A stretch of DNA of 64,000 nucleotides, taken from NCBI RefSeq assembly GCF_021026095.1, contig NZ_JAJNCU010000003.1, positions 1-64,000 on the forward strand. Reading direction: 5' to 3'. How positions within the stretch are numbered: position 1 is the first letter of the stretch; each line of letters opens with the position of its first letter. Both the position numbers and the translations under genes were made by a program. Under the pieces are notes generated by a model, which saw only the letters and a list, made by a program, of their open reading frames with translations, did not search any database and had not been told where the DNA came from. The DNA is from Salinicoccus halitifaciens. Lineage in GTDB: Bacteria > Bacillota > Bacilli > Staphylococcales > Salinicoccaceae. Positions 8,380 to 17,555 of this stretch are shown piece by piece.

Positions 8380-8703
8380 TTACATCATTCCCGGAATATT
8401 CAAGCCCTGGGTGTGCTTGCCCAGACGGTCGCTCATCAATGCGTCTGCTTTTGTCATCGCTTCGTTCGTCGCTGCAACGATGAGGTCCTGCAGCATCTCG
8501 ATGTCATCCGGATCCACGACTTCCTCGCTGATCTCGACATCGACGATCTCTTTATGGCCGGATACGGTGACTGTCACCATGCCGCCGCCTGCTGTACCTT
8601 CGATTCTTTCTTCTTTCAGTTTTTCCTGCTCTTCTTCCATCTTCTTCTGCATCTTCTGCATCTGTTTCATCATGCCCTGCATATTATTCATTCCACCGCG
8701 CAT
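8380..8703 (-). CDS. ybaB: YbaB/EbfC family nucleoid-associated protein
   Basis: This small DNA-binding protein of 107 residues forms dimers and coats the nucleoid. The glycine/methionine-rich start [18 protein letters not shown] runs into a charged coiled helix (to about residue 40). The conserved core follows ([23 protein letters not shown], about 35-57), with the C-terminal helix [18 protein letters not shown] precedes the ATG at good spacing. It lies between dnaX and recR as in most Firmicutes and is probably co-transcribed with both. Confidence 0.93.
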   Translation of the reverse strand: MRGGMNNMQGMMKQMQKMQKKMEEEQEKLKEERIEGTAGGGMVTVTVSGHKEIVDVEISEEVVDPDDIEMLQDLIVAATNEAMTKADALMSDRLGKHTQGLNIPGMM

Positions 8704-8776
8704 TTATAATTCCTCCAATATATATCATTTTTCATTTATCCATTATATATGATTCTCATTATACTATAAACCATTA

Positions 8777-10417
8777 TTATTCCCTAGTTTCCACTATGCT
8801 GCTGTCGAAAAGTTCCTTCGCGACATCCGACGGTTTCTTTTCGTTTGATGCAGGCTGGGTCTTTTCGGATTTCCGTTCTTTGATATAATCCGCCCGCACC
8901 TGCTGCCAGCTCGACTGCGGCACGCCGACCACCTGCACTTCTTTGCCGATGATCGTCGGGATGATCGCTTCCAGTTCTTTTTTCTTCTTATCATCTGTGT
9001 TGATCAGCTCGGAATGCACATCACTGTCGAACTTGATCAGGACATGGGTATCACTCGCCGCCACCGGCTCCGAATCCTTGATGAGCGACCTCAGAGCATG
9101 GAAGTTCTTCTCTTCGACATACTGATACACCTGCGGCCATCCGTCCTTCAGCTTCACGATGTCCTCTTTATTGGCTTTATCCAGGACCTTTTCAATCTGG
9201 CTGACTGAATAGCCCTTCCCGCCCGGCCGCTTCGCTTCGGTCCGCCGGCCGTTATTCGGCTGCGGGGAGAACTGGGCGTGCTCAAGGCGTCGTTCCAGCT
9301 CATTCAGCTTCTGTTCTATATGTGTGAGGTCCACTTCGGGGGCTTCCACCACATTGCTCCGCTTAGAGAGCACTTCTATCAGCTTCACGATCACGACTTC
9401 CAGGTGGACGCTTGTGTTCACGGAGAAACGCATCATCACCATCGCATCGTTCAATACATCGATCATTTCATATAGTACTTTATCTTCCACATTGAAGAAT
9501 GCGACGCTTTCATCGATCTCATTTGAATGTTTCATCAAAATGATGTCCCTGATGTAGTAGACGAGCTCATGGATCAGACGCGTCGGGTCTTTCCCTTCAT
9601 CGATGAATTCATGATACTTAATGAAGGCGGCCCTTGAATCCTGATGCTCGATCAGCTTCAGCCACTCATTCAGCGACTCCTGCTTGATGCCGCCTGTGAT
9701 CATGACCACATCATCCAGGGTGATGGTGTCGTTGCTGTATGCAATCACCTGGTCCATGATGCTGAGCGCGTCCCGCATGCCGCCTTCTGCGGTCCTTGCG
9801 ATGTATTCTATCGCACCTTCATCATATTGGATGGACTCGGAATCGGCCACGAATTTCAGCCTTTCGACGATTTCATTATTTTCGATCGCCTTGAAATCAA
9901 ACCGCTGGGTCCGTGAGATGATCGTCGCCGGTATTTTATGCGGTTCGGTGGTCGCAAGGATGAATATCGCATGTTCAGGCGGCTCTTCCAGAGTTTTCAG
10001 AAGTGCGTTGAATGCGCCTGTCGTGAGCATATGCACCTCATCGATGATATAGACTTTGTAGCGGGTGAGGGACGGGGCATATTTCACTTTCTCCCTGAGG
10101 CTCCTGATTTCATCGACACCGTTATTGCTTGCTGCGTCGATTTCAATGACATCATTTGCACTGCCGTCCGTGATGCTGAGGCAGACATCACATTCATTGC
10201 ACGGCTCGCCCTCTGCACCGAACTGGCAGTTCAGCGCTTTTGCGAATATTTTTGCGATGCTCGTCTTCCCGGTCCCCCTCGGACCACTGAACAAATAAGC
10301 ATGTGATTCCTTGTTCCTTGTAATGGCATTTTTCAATGTTTTGGTGACATGTCCCTGTCCTACGACATCCTTGAAACTCTGCGGACGAAAGGCACGGTAT
10401 AACGCCTGATACTCCAT
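8777..10417 (-). CDS. dnaX: DNA polymerase III subunit gamma/tau
   Basis: This is the clamp-loader ATPase subunit, 546 residues. The AAA+ core shows Walker A GPRGTGKTSIAK (about residues 45-56), a zinc-binding cysteine set around CNECDVC (about 64-79), Walker B IIDEVHML (about 124-131) and the sensor/arginine-finger region TTEPHKIPATIISRTQRF. The C-terminal region is charged and variable, as expected for tau domains that contact the replicase and helicase. GGAGGT lies 8 bases before the ATG. The SRP RNA gene sits directly upstream, the usual Bacillales arrangement. No programmed-frameshift heptamer was looked for in detail. Confidence 0.96.
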   Translation of the reverse strand: MEYQALYRAFRPQSFKDVVGQGHVTKTLKNAITRNKESHAYLFSGPRGTGKTSIAKIFAKALNCQFGAEGEPCNECDVCLSITDGSANDVIEIDAASNNGVDEIRSLREKVKYAPSLTRYKVYIIDEVHMLTTGAFNALLKTLEEPPEHAIFILATTEPHKIPATIISRTQRFDFKAIENNEIVERLKFVADSESIQYDEGAIEYIARTAEGGMRDALSIMDQVIAYSNDTITLDDVVMITGGIKQESLNEWLKLIEHQDSRAAFIKYHEFIDEGKDPTRLIHELVYYIRDIILMKHSNEIDESVAFFNVEDKVLYEMIDVLNDAMVMMRFSVNTSVHLEVVIVKLIEVLSKRSNVVEAPEVDLTHIEQKLNELERRLEHAQFSPQPNNGRRTEAKRPGGKGYSVSQIEKVLDKANKEDIVKLKDGWPQVYQYVEEKNFHALRSLIKDSEPVAASDTHVLIKFDSDVHSELINTDDKKKKELEAIIPTIIGKEVQVVGVPQSSWQQVRADYIKERKSEKTQPASNEKKPSDVAKELFDSSIVETRE

Positions 10418-10485
10418 CCAGCGGCACCTCCGAATTATCTTATATCGTTCCCTATTATAACATTAATCCATAATGCATTACGAAC

Positions 10486-10521
10486 TAAAAAAGACTGCAT
10501 CTATTAATAATAGATGCAGTC
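10486..10521 (-). terminator. Terminator of the SRP RNA gene
   Basis: GACTGCATCTATT and its complement form a 13-base stem followed by TTTTTTAG on the minus strand, between the SRP RNA and dnaX. Confidence 0.85.
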
Positions 10522-10531
10522 TCGCATATGT

Positions 10532-10804
10532 AGCCGTGCACCGCTTCTTCGAGAAGACAGCACAAACGTTACTTAAAATACCGACTCAACCCCGGCGACC
10601 CTACGGCACATAGGATTGGCCACTTAATGCTGCTTCCTTCCGGACCTGACATGGTTCGTGACGTCCTATTGCATAGGACCGGGATCTCAACACCGGTAAG
10701 ATTAAGGCAGTCTTCACACTGCTTCCCTCGGAAGCGGAATTCAGCCTTGCTGGAGCGGATTGCAAGTACAGGGCACCGCTAATTCCCCACTTAGCACGGT
10801 ATTT
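10532..10804 (-). ncRNA. ffs: Signal recognition particle RNA, long Gram-positive type
   Basis: This is the RNA core of the signal recognition particle, which targets ribosomes to the membrane. The minus strand carries the universal Ffh-binding domain sequence (GTCAGGTCCGGAAGGAAGCA, around 10650-10630) and a 5' end like Bacillus scRNA (CCGTGCTAAGTGGGGA, near 10797). The span of about 270 bases matches the long form with an Alu-like domain. The promoter lies at 10808-10836 and the terminator at 10486-10521, so it is its own transcription unit, upstream of dnaX as usual. The ends are approximate. Confidence 0.93.
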
Positions 10805-10807
10805 AAC

Positions 10808-10836
10808 ATAATACCAAAATTATTTTTATGATGCAA
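10808..10836 (-). promoter_or_regulatory. SRP RNA promoter
   Basis: TTGCAT (10836-10831) and TATTAT (10813-10808) lie 17 bases apart on the minus strand, with the RNA 5' end 5-8 bases downstream. The -35 box sits just past the treR stop codon. Confidence 0.7.
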
Positions 10837-10843
10837 GTATTAA

Positions 10844-11572
10844 TCATTCACCCGTGAACCTTCTTGAAAAATCGACGAATCTGAACTCGCTTGCCAGGTG
10901 CTTCGATACATTGTACTGGAAAGGTGTGGCATCGCTCAAATGCACAACCGATTTCACATTTGCCGTGTACGGCGGCGTCACGGGACCGAACAGCTCGATG
11001 TCCAGTTCCGTCATCGGTTTGAACGTGATTTCCTTATGTGAATATGAGATGCTGTGACCGAGCCTTTTTTCGATATACTCATATATCGAGTCCTGTGCAA
11101 CCTCTTCCGTCAGGCCCGGCATCATATCATGAATGAAATAATCCATGTCCACGATATGTGTCTTGCCTTCATATTTCCTCTGCCGGACCAGCTGCCAGAG
11201 CATCGTCTCCCCTTTCAGCCCGAGGGCGCTTTGGACATGCGGCACTTCGCCCGCTTCGATTTTATCCATGCTGTGGACAACGGTGGTGTAGACCCTCGTC
11301 TGCTGCGCCTGGACTTCCTTGAAGCTCGTCAGATGGGAGACCGTCAAATTCATCGAAGGATTGTAGATGACTACTGAACCTTTCCCTTTCATCTTTTGGA
11401 TATAGCCGTTTTCCTGGAGCAGGCTGAGCGCCTTCCTCACTGTTTCACGGGAGACCCCAAACTGCCTGAGCAATTTATGTTCAGACGGCAGGACATCCCC
11501 GGCCTCGTATTTCCCCTCGACGATATCACTGGATAACGACTGGTAGATTTGATTGTATTTATTTAGATTCAT
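10844..11572 (-). CDS. treR: Trehalose operon transcriptional repressor (GntR/UTRA family)
   Basis: TreR is 242 residues long. The N-terminal winged helix matches GntR proteins (YEAGDVLPSEHKLLRQFGVSRETVRKALSLLQENGYI, about residues 21-57). The C-terminal UTRA domain senses sugar phosphate, trehalose-6-phosphate in known TreR. It is the last gene of treP-treC-treR, 42 bases after treC. The palindrome TGTATATACA in the treP promoter spacer is the likely operator, so the gene autoregulates its operon. No terminator was seen between treR and the SRP RNA promoter. Confidence 0.9.
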   Translation of the reverse strand: MNLNKYNQIYQSLSSDIVEGKYEAGDVLPSEHKLLRQFGVSRETVRKALSLLQENGYIQKMKGKGSVVIYNPSMNLTVSHLTSFKEVQAQQTRVYTTVVHSMDKIEAGEVPHVQSALGLKGETMLWQLVRQRKYEGKTHIVDMDYFIHDMMPGLTEEVAQDSIYEYIEKRLGHSISYSHKEITFKPMTELDIELFGPVTPPYTANVKSVVHLSDATPFQYNVSKHLASEFRFVDFSRRFTGE

Positions 11573-11614
11573 AGCGTCACCCGGATTTTTTCATTTTGGA
11601 CTTGCCTTCATTCA

Positions 11615-13252
11615 TCATTTCCTGTAGATCATCAGCGCCTCGAAAGGCCTTAATTCATTGTCCCTGTCATCATAATTCGAAATCAGGACTTCACCGCCGC
11701 GCGCAATCTCTTCCGGCCAGGCCACATACTTATCGCTGTAGTTGGCGATCACAAGCAGCGACTCCCCATCGAGCGTTCTTTCATAGACGAATAAATTCCT
11801 GTCCTTCATCAGCATCGGTCTGATGTCGCCCGAAGTGAGGATTTCCATCTCATGCCGCATTTCGATGAGCTTCTTGTAAGTGTAGAAGACGGAAGTTTTA
11901 TCTGCAACAGCTTTTTCAGCGTTGATCTCCGGATAATTGGGTGCAGTTTCGATCCACGGCTCCCCGTCCGTGAAACCTGCATGACGGCTTCCATCCCACT
12001 GCATGGGCGTCCTTGCATTATCGCGGGATTTCTTTTTCAATATATCCATCACCTGCTGGTAGGTGTATCCCTTCTCCCTGAGGATATCATAGGCATTCAG
12101 GGTCTCGACATCCCTGTACTGGTCGATCCGGTTGAAATCCGGATTGGTCATGCCGATTTCCTCGCCCTGATAAATATAAGGTGTGCCCTGAAGGCCGTGC
12201 AGGGAAATCGCAAGCATTTTGGCGCTTCTCACACGGTTTTCCTCATTGTCATCTTTCCCGAAGCGGGAAACCACCCTCGGCTGATCGTGGTTGCACCAGA
12301 AAATCGCATTCCAGCCGTTGCCCTCATGGATGCCGAGCTGCCACTTCATCAGTGTCTCCTTCAGGAGTATGAAGTCGTAAGACGCATCCGTCCATTTCTC
12401 ACCGCCCGGATAGTCCACTTTCAAATGATGGAAGTTGAAGACCGAGTTCAGTTCCTCACGCTCCGGGGCCGTGTATTTGATGCAGTGGTCGATGGTCGTC
12501 GACGACATTTCCCCGACTGTCATGATCTCCTTTCCGCCGAAAGTGCGGCGGTTCATTTCATGGATATATTCATGGATGCGCGGACCATCGGTGTAGAACT
12601 CCTTACCCGGTCCGTCGGAATTTTTGAATTCTCCCTTGGACAGCAGGTTCACGACATCGAACCTGAAACCGTCCACGCCGAAATCGATCCAGTAATTGAT
12701 CATATCATAAATTTCATCCCGGACCTTTTCATTATCCCAGTTCAAATCCGCCTGGGTGACATCGAACAGCCTTAAATAATATTGATTCGTATTATCATCA
12801 TACTGCCAGGCATTGCCGCCGAACTTGGACTCCCAGTTTGTCGGCGGTGAGTCATATGTGCCGTCCTTCCATATATAATAATCCCGGTAAGGATTATCCT
12901 TCGATTTTTTCGACTCCACAAACCATGGGTGCGCCGTCGAAGTATGGTTGAATGCAAGGTCCAGCATGATTTTCAGGCCTCTTTCATGTGCTTCGTCCAT
13001 CAGCGCCTTCAAGTCCTCTTTCGTGCCGAATTCCGGGTTGATTTCATAATAGTTGCTGATATCGTAGCCATTGTCCCGCATCGGGGATTCATAGACAGGT
13101 GTGAGCCATATATAATCGACGCCCAAAAGCTTCAGGTAATCCAGTTTTTCAATGATGCCGCGGATGTCGCCCGTGCCGTCACCGGTCGAATCATTGAAGG
13201 ATTTTGGATATATTTGATAAACTACGGATTTTTTCCAGTCTGAAACTGCCAC
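11615..13252 (-). CDS. treC: Alpha,alpha-phosphotrehalase (trehalose-6-phosphate hydrolase)
   Basis: This 545-residue cytoplasmic GH13 enzyme splits trehalose-6-phosphate into glucose and glucose-6-phosphate. The GH13 catalytic residues are visible: nucleophile Asp199 in DGFRFDVVN, acid/base Glu248 in MTVGEMSS and Asp323 in CNHDQPRVV. The N-terminal VVYQIYPKSFNDSTGDGTGDI is typical of the TreA/oligo-1,6-glucosidase group. The assignment to trehalose-6-phosphate rests on the flanking treP and treR. The start is GTG with AAGGAG upstream. It is named treC here; Bacillus literature uses treA. Confidence 0.93.
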   Translation of the reverse strand: MAVSDWKKSVVYQIYPKSFNDSTGDGTGDIRGIIEKLDYLKLLGVDYIWLTPVYESPMRDNGYDISNYYEINPEFGTKEDLKALMDEAHERGLKIMLDLAFNHTSTAHPWFVESKKSKDNPYRDYYIWKDGTYDSPPTNWESKFGGNAWQYDDNTNQYYLRLFDVTQADLNWDNEKVRDEIYDMINYWIDFGVDGFRFDVVNLLSKGEFKNSDGPGKEFYTDGPRIHEYIHEMNRRTFGGKEIMTVGEMSSTTIDHCIKYTAPEREELNSVFNFHHLKVDYPGGEKWTDASYDFILLKETLMKWQLGIHEGNGWNAIFWCNHDQPRVVSRFGKDDNEENRVRSAKMLAISLHGLQGTPYIYQGEEIGMTNPDFNRIDQYRDVETLNAYDILREKGYTYQQVMDILKKKSRDNARTPMQWDGSRHAGFTDGEPWIETAPNYPEINAEKAVADKTSVFYTYKKLIEMRHEMEILTSGDIRPMLMKDRNLFVYERTLDGESLLVIANYSDKYVAWPEEIARGGEVLISNYDDRDNELRPFEALMIYRK

Positions 13253-13272
13253 TTTAAAAAACTCCTTTATAT

Positions 13273-14724
13273 TTAATCTACATCCACCATGTCTTTAGTC
13301 TGCGCCTTTGCAAATCTGGAGAAGACCAGTGTCAATACAAAAGGCACTACGATCGCAACAATCATGCCGATCAGGAAAAGTCCCCAGAATTCCTGTGTGA
13401 TCGAGATGATGCCGGGCACCCCGCCGACACCGATGCTCGTCGCCGTCAGGACGTTTGCACCGAATATCGCACCGACGACCGAAGTGGTGAGGATCGCGGC
13501 GAGGAATGGGTACTTTAAAGGCAGGTTGACACCGAACATCGCAGGTTCGGTCACGCCAAGCCAGCCGGAAATGCCGGAAGTGAGCGCGAGACCTTCTTCT
13601 TTCTTCTTATTGTTCCTGCGGTATATGAGCCATGCACCGAAAGCGGCGGAGCCCTGTGAAATGTTCGAGATCGCAAGGATCGGCCATAGGAACGTCGCCC
13701 CGGTCGTACCGATCAGCTGCAGATCCACAGCAAGGAACATATGATGCAGGCCCGTGATGACAAGCGGTGCGTAGAACAGGCCGTATACCGCGCCGCCGAG
13801 TATGCCCGCAGTGTCGAACAGCCAGACGATGCTGTCGGAGATGATGCTGCTCGCCCATAACGTGATCGGCCCCACAACGATGAACGTCAGTATGCCGACG
13901 ACCAGTAAAGAGACCGGTGCGACAATCAGCAGCTTGAACATATCAGGCACACGCTGATTCAGGAAGGCTTCGACTTTTGCCAGAAACCATGTCGCCACAA
14001 GTACAGGCAGCACCTGTCCCTGGTAGTTCAACTGCTCAACTTCGAGGCCGAACACGTTCCATGTCGGTATATCAGCGAGTTCCCCCGCTTCCTGGTCGAA
14101 CAATCCGTACTGGCTCGCAAGATCCGGGTGGCACAGTGCCAGGCCGAGCGCAATACCGAGCAGAGGGTTCCCGCCGAACACTCTCATCGCCGACCAGCCG
14201 ATCAGCACCGGCAGGAAGATGAACGGCGCCACTGCGATGAAGTTGATCATGCTCGCAAGACCCTCAATGCCCGGGAAGACGCTGATGAACGATTCGTTTT
14301 CCCAGAACAGACCTTCCGCCGTCAACAGGTTGTTGATGCCGAGCAGGAGGCCGGCGGTAACAATCGCAGGTAAAATCGGTATGAAAATATCACCGAGCAT
14401 CTTGATGAACCGCTGGATTGGATTCATCTTCGTCGCTGCGGCCTTCTTCACTTCCTCTTTGGAGCCGCCGCCTTTACCCGTCTCCTCTTCAAAAATCTTG
14501 AAAGCTTCATCCACCGTCCCCTGGCCGATGACCACCTGGAACTGGTTGTTTGCTGCAAAGGAACCTTTGACGAGGTCGATCTGATCCAATTTCTCCTTAT
14601 CCACTTTGCTTTCATCTTCAAGTGCCAGACGCAGTCTTGTCACACAGTGCGTCGCTGCATTGACGTTTTCCTTACCGCCGATGGCTTCAATGATTTTCCT
14701 GACATCATCACGATTTACCGCCAT
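13273..14724 (-). CDS. treP: PTS trehalose transporter subunit IIBC
   Basis: This membrane permease of 483 residues imports and phosphorylates trehalose. The EIIB domain comes first, with phosphorylation-site Cys27 in NAATHCVTRLRLAL. The EIIC domain (about residues 105-480) has many helices and the family segment GLHHMFLAVDLQLIG. No EIIA domain is fused, so a glucose-type EIIA from elsewhere must supply phosphate. An upstream in-frame start (14760) lacks a binding site, while AAGGGGTG precedes the ATG at 14724. It is the first gene of treP-treC-treR. Confidence 0.93.
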   Translation of the reverse strand: MAVNRDDVRKIIEAIGGKENVNAATHCVTRLRLALEDESKVDKEKLDQIDLVKGSFAANNQFQVVIGQGTVDEAFKIFEEETGKGGGSKEEVKKAAATKMNPIQRFIKMLGDIFIPILPAIVTAGLLLGINNLLTAEGLFWENESFISVFPGIEGLASMINFIAVAPFIFLPVLIGWSAMRVFGGNPLLGIALGLALCHPDLASQYGLFDQEAGELADIPTWNVFGLEVEQLNYQGQVLPVLVATWFLAKVEAFLNQRVPDMFKLLIVAPVSLLVVGILTFIVVGPITLWASSIISDSIVWLFDTAGILGGAVYGLFYAPLVITGLHHMFLAVDLQLIGTTGATFLWPILAISNISQGSAAFGAWLIYRRNNKKKEEGLALTSGISGWLGVTEPAMFGVNLPLKYPFLAAILTTSVVGAIFGANVLTATSIGVGGVPGIISITQEFWGLFLIGMIVAIVVPFVLTLVFSRFAKAQTKDMVDVD

Positions 14725-14750
14725 TCCACTCACCCCTTCATTTACAAAAA

Positions 14751-14779
14751 ACTTTATCATGTATATACAACGAACACAA
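14751..14779 (-). promoter_or_regulatory. treP promoter with TreR-type operator in the spacer
   Basis: TTGTGT (14779-14774) and TAAAGT (14756-14751) are 17 bases apart. The spacer holds the palindrome TGTATATACA (14760-14769), similar to the Bacillus tre operator as I recall it. Repressor bound there would block polymerase. Confidence 0.6.
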
Positions 14780-14834
14780 GCAGTTTCACCTTAGATATCT
14801 GTATTTTCCAAAAACTCAATTTTCTTTTGTAAAA

Positions 14835-14878
14835 TAAAAAAATCACCGGGCTCGGCGAACCGAATCCGGTGATTTTTT
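14835..14878 (-). terminator. Terminator after the acidic surface protein gene
   Basis: AAATCACCGG and CCGGTGATTT pair around a loop that itself holds CTCGG/CCGAA. T-rich sequence flanks both sides, so it may act in both directions. Confidence 0.75.
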
Positions 14879-14946
14879 AGGATAGGAAATATTTTATTAT
14901 TATCAGTTAATATATACCACATTTTAACCATTTAAAACATATAAAT

Positions 14947-15927
14947 TTAATTATTTCTCAATTTTTTTAAAATAAATACAAAAAGGCTGATTAAAATAAA
15001 GACCGTTCCAGTGATAATGAGCGTCCAGTCCATTGAAGTGAACCCGGCCGCCTCCTCTGAAAGCACCACTTCTTCCGTCTCCACCGCTTCATCTTCTTCC
15101 TCAGTCACTTCTTCTTCCGCTGAAGCCAGGGCAATGCGAAGCCCTCTTTTGGATCTGTCCGTCAATTCGATTTCTTCAGGTGCTTCCGCCACTTCATATT
15201 CAGCAGCTTCCACTTCAATTTCGTACTGTCCTGAAGGTATGTCCTCAAAGGAAAAACTGCCGTCCTCTTCAGATTCTATTGTTTGTTCTTCAAATCCGTC
15301 ACCTGTCAAAGTCAGCTCCACACCGCCGACACCAAGATTTTCATCATCCATCACAGTGCCTTCAATCGAGAACGCCTCGACCGGCAGGATGTCCACATTC
15401 ACGACCCGCGGTTCATCTTCCTCTGCAGGCTCTTCCACGACCGGGTCCTCGATGACAGGCACTTCTATTATCGGTTCGGGTTCTGGCTGCGGTTCCGGCT
15501 CAGGCTCCGGTTCTGGTTGTGGCTCGGGTTCCGGCTCAGGCTCAATATACTCTTCCACAGGTTCCCACTCTGAAGGTTCATCGTTATAGTAACCATCGTT
15601 AAACTCATTGTAGCCATTGTCATTATAATTGTTGTAATCATCATTATAGTAGGTGTTATCGTCATACGAATCACCCGGGAAGGTGCCGGACGGCTCTTCT
15701 TCTGAATCACCGGTATCGCCGTTTGACTCCTGGTTGTTGTCCGTGTCCTCTTCCTCCTGATCATCAACGGCCTGTTCATTCATACTCTGACCGGGCTGAA
15801 ATGTATTTGCCATTACGCCGGCCGGAAACAGGACCAACATGAGTGACGATATTATAAACAGCAGTTTGACTTTGATGACTTCCACTCCTCTACTGGTTTG
15901 TTGAATATCCACACTTAAATATATCAT
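14947..15927 (-). CDS. Secreted or surface acidic protein with Glu-Pro repeat and carboxypeptidase-regulatory-like domain
   Basis: The open frame is 326 residues. It contains an export signal (KVKLLFIISSLMLVLFPAGVMA), a long acidic Asp/Asn/Tyr-rich linker, an EPEPEPQPEPEP repeat (about residues 131-155), a carboxypeptidase-regulatory-like beta-sandwich domain (SIEGTVMDDENLGVGGVELTL to about 270) and a C-terminal membrane helix (WTLIITGTVFILISLFVFILKKL). No LPXTG motif is present. The start is uncertain: the ATG at 15927 has no binding site, whereas GAGGAG (15890-15885) sits 8 bases before an ATC codon at 15876 that would begin exactly at the signal peptide. The gene lies 12 bases after an ABC ATPase gene. 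It is probably anchored outside with the acidic linker in the wall. Confidence 0.65.
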   Translation of the reverse strand: MIYLSVDIQQTSRGVEVIKVKLLFIISSLMLVLFPAGVMANTFQPGQSMNEQAVDDQEEEDTDNNQESNGDTGDSEEEPSGTFPGDSYDDNTYYNDDYNNYNDNGYNEFNDGYYNDEPSEWEPVEEYIEPEPEPEPQPEPEPEPEPQPEPEPIIEVPVIEDPVVEEPAEEDEPRVVNVDILPVEAFSIEGTVMDDENLGVGGVELTLTGDGFEEQTIESEEDGSFSFEDIPSGQYEIEVEAAEYEVAEAPEEIELTDRSKRGLRIALASAEEEVTEEEDEAVETEEVVLSEEAAGFTSMDWTLIITGTVFILISLFVFILKKLRNN

Positions 15928-15939
15928 AAACGCAGCAGA

Positions 15940-16725
15940 TTATTGACTGGAAATTGAAAGCCACGGACGTTTATTTTCCCAGTGGACTTTGACCGGAATT
16001 TTATAGATGTCGCTTAAGTTCGCAGATGTCAGGACATCTTCTTTCCTGCCGCCGGTCACCACTTCCCCGTCCTTCATCAGGAGCACGTGTGTGATCACAT
16101 CCGTGATCTCCTCGATATGATGCGTCACATAGATCAGGTGGCTGTTCCTGTCTCTGATGCTCTGTGTGATGCTGAGGACGTCTTCACGCGAGAGTATGTC
16201 GAGGCCCGAGCACGGCTCATCCAAAATCAAGAGGTCCGGGTCCGCCATAAGCGCCCGTCCGATGATCGTCCGCCGCTTCTCACCCTGTGAGAGTGTCCGG
16301 AACACCTGGCCCTTCAAATAATCCAGACGCAGGTCGTTCATGATGCCTTCAGCTTTTTCACGGTCCGCGTCGGTCACTTCCTGATAGATGCCGAACGATG
16401 AGAATTTCCCGCTGAGTACGATATCCTCGACAAGCTGGTTGTTCAATGTCACATCAAAACGCTCCAATGCCGTGGAAACGACACCGATCTTTTTACGCAT
16501 CTCCGGTATGCTCGCCTTGCCGAAAGTCGTATCGAGCACCGTGACGCTGCCCTTCGTCGGATAATTGTATCCGGTGACAATGTTCAAAAGCGACGTCTTC
16601 CCCGAGCCGTTCAGCCCGAGCACCGCCCAGTGCTCCCCCTGGTCCACAGACCAGCTGACATCCTTCAGGATTTCCTGGCCTGATTTGACCCATTTCACGT
16701 TTTGTATGTCGATGATTTTATCCAA
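15940..16725 (-). CDS. ABC transporter ATP-binding protein (YlmA-like), no permease partner
   Basis: This 261-residue ATPase subunit has Walker A GLNGSGKTSLLN (about residues 36-47), the signature LSQGEKRR (about 145-152), Walker B LLILDEPCSGLD (about 166-177) and the switch histidine in YVTHHIEE. Overall it resembles the Bacillus YlmA group of stand-alone ATPases. No membrane subunit is adjacent; the next gene encodes the acidic surface protein 12 bases downstream. It may serve a permease encoded elsewhere, or act non-transport-wise. Confidence 0.8.
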   Translation of the reverse strand: MDKIIDIQNVKWVKSGQEILKDVSWSVDQGEHWAVLGLNGSGKTSLLNIVTGYNYPTKGSVTVLDTTFGKASIPEMRKKIGVVSTALERFDVTLNNQLVEDIVLSGKFSSFGIYQEVTDADREKAEGIMNDLRLDYLKGQVFRTLSQGEKRRTIIGRALMADPDLLILDEPCSGLDILSREDVLSITQSIRDRNSHLIYVTHHIEEITDVITHVLLMKDGEVVTGGRKEDVLTSANLSDIYKIPVKVHWENKRPWLSISSQ

Positions 16726-16776
16726 TATGTATCACTCCAATTTAATCATTACCTATATCATAATCAATTTTTGATG

Positions 16777-16807
16777 TAAAAAGAAGACAGGACACGCCCT
16801 GTCTTCA
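16777..16807 (-). terminator. Terminator after the DUF1307 lipoprotein gene
   Basis: GAAGACAGG and CCTGTCTTC pair around ACACGC, followed on the minus strand by TTTTTAC. Confidence 0.8.
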
Positions 16808-16829
16808 AATTATTCTAAATTTTATGTGT

Positions 16830-17426
16830 TTATTCTTCAACCAGTTCATATCCTTCTTCCAGCAGCTGCTCTTCTGAATCTTCCATACTGATGTAATCTG
16901 CTTCCGAAGCATCCTCTTCAAAACTTTCCTCTTCCAGATTTACTATATCACCAATATTTGCCACGGAATAATCCACTTCAAGCTTTTCGACGATGCCCTC
17001 TTCCCCGTATTCGATGCTCTGGGTCACGCCTTCGACTTCGTTGTACTGTGCCCCGATGGCATCCAGTGCTTCACGCGCTTCCTCTTCCCCCGCTACGCCG
17101 AGCGCTTCATATGTCATCTCAGTTTCAGAAGTCTGCCTTTGAACTTCATCACCTATATAGTAGTACACCAATTCATTGACATAACCTTCCTGCTCATAAA
17201 CGAATGTCTTCGATTCTTCTTCAGAAGTTGCATCCTCCTCTGTACCATCGCTGGAATCCGATTCACCTTCCCCGACTTCTTCCTCTTCCGTCACAGGATC
17301 TCCAGGGCTGTTGGCGCCCTCTTCAACTTCATCGCTTTCTTCAATTGCCGCATCTTCCCCATTCCCACATGCAGCGATTACCAGTGCCATGCCGCCGATG
17401 GTACATAACTTAAGTAAATTTTTCAT
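16830..17426 (-). CDS. DUF1307/YehR-like lipoprotein
   Basis: This 198-residue secreted protein has a lipobox (LVIAAC, Cys20) and a very acidic linker (about residues 23-72). The folded C-terminal domain (KTFVYEQEGYVNELVYYYIGDEVQRQTSETEMTY...) matches the YehR/DUF1307 pattern of small lipoproteins. The domain family has no established function. It is monocistronic, with its own terminator. Confidence 0.7.
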   Translation of the reverse strand: MKNLLKLCTIGGMALVIAACGNGEDAAIEESDEVEEGANSPGDPVTEEEEVGEGESDSSDGTEEDATSEEESKTFVYEQEGYVNELVYYYIGDEVQRQTSETEMTYEALGVAGEEEAREALDAIGAQYNEVEGVTQSIEYGEEGIVEKLEVDYSVANIGDIVNLEEESFEEDASEADYISMEDSEEQLLEEGYELVEE

Positions 17427-17555
17427 GACTGATCTCCTTCGGTTGATTTGAACTTACGCTCATCATTTTATCGTCACTGCAAATATATTCAATCTAACCT
17501 ATATTGCCCTGTTTTCCCTTTCAGTAAACAGTATGTGCAAACGCAGCGAACGGCA

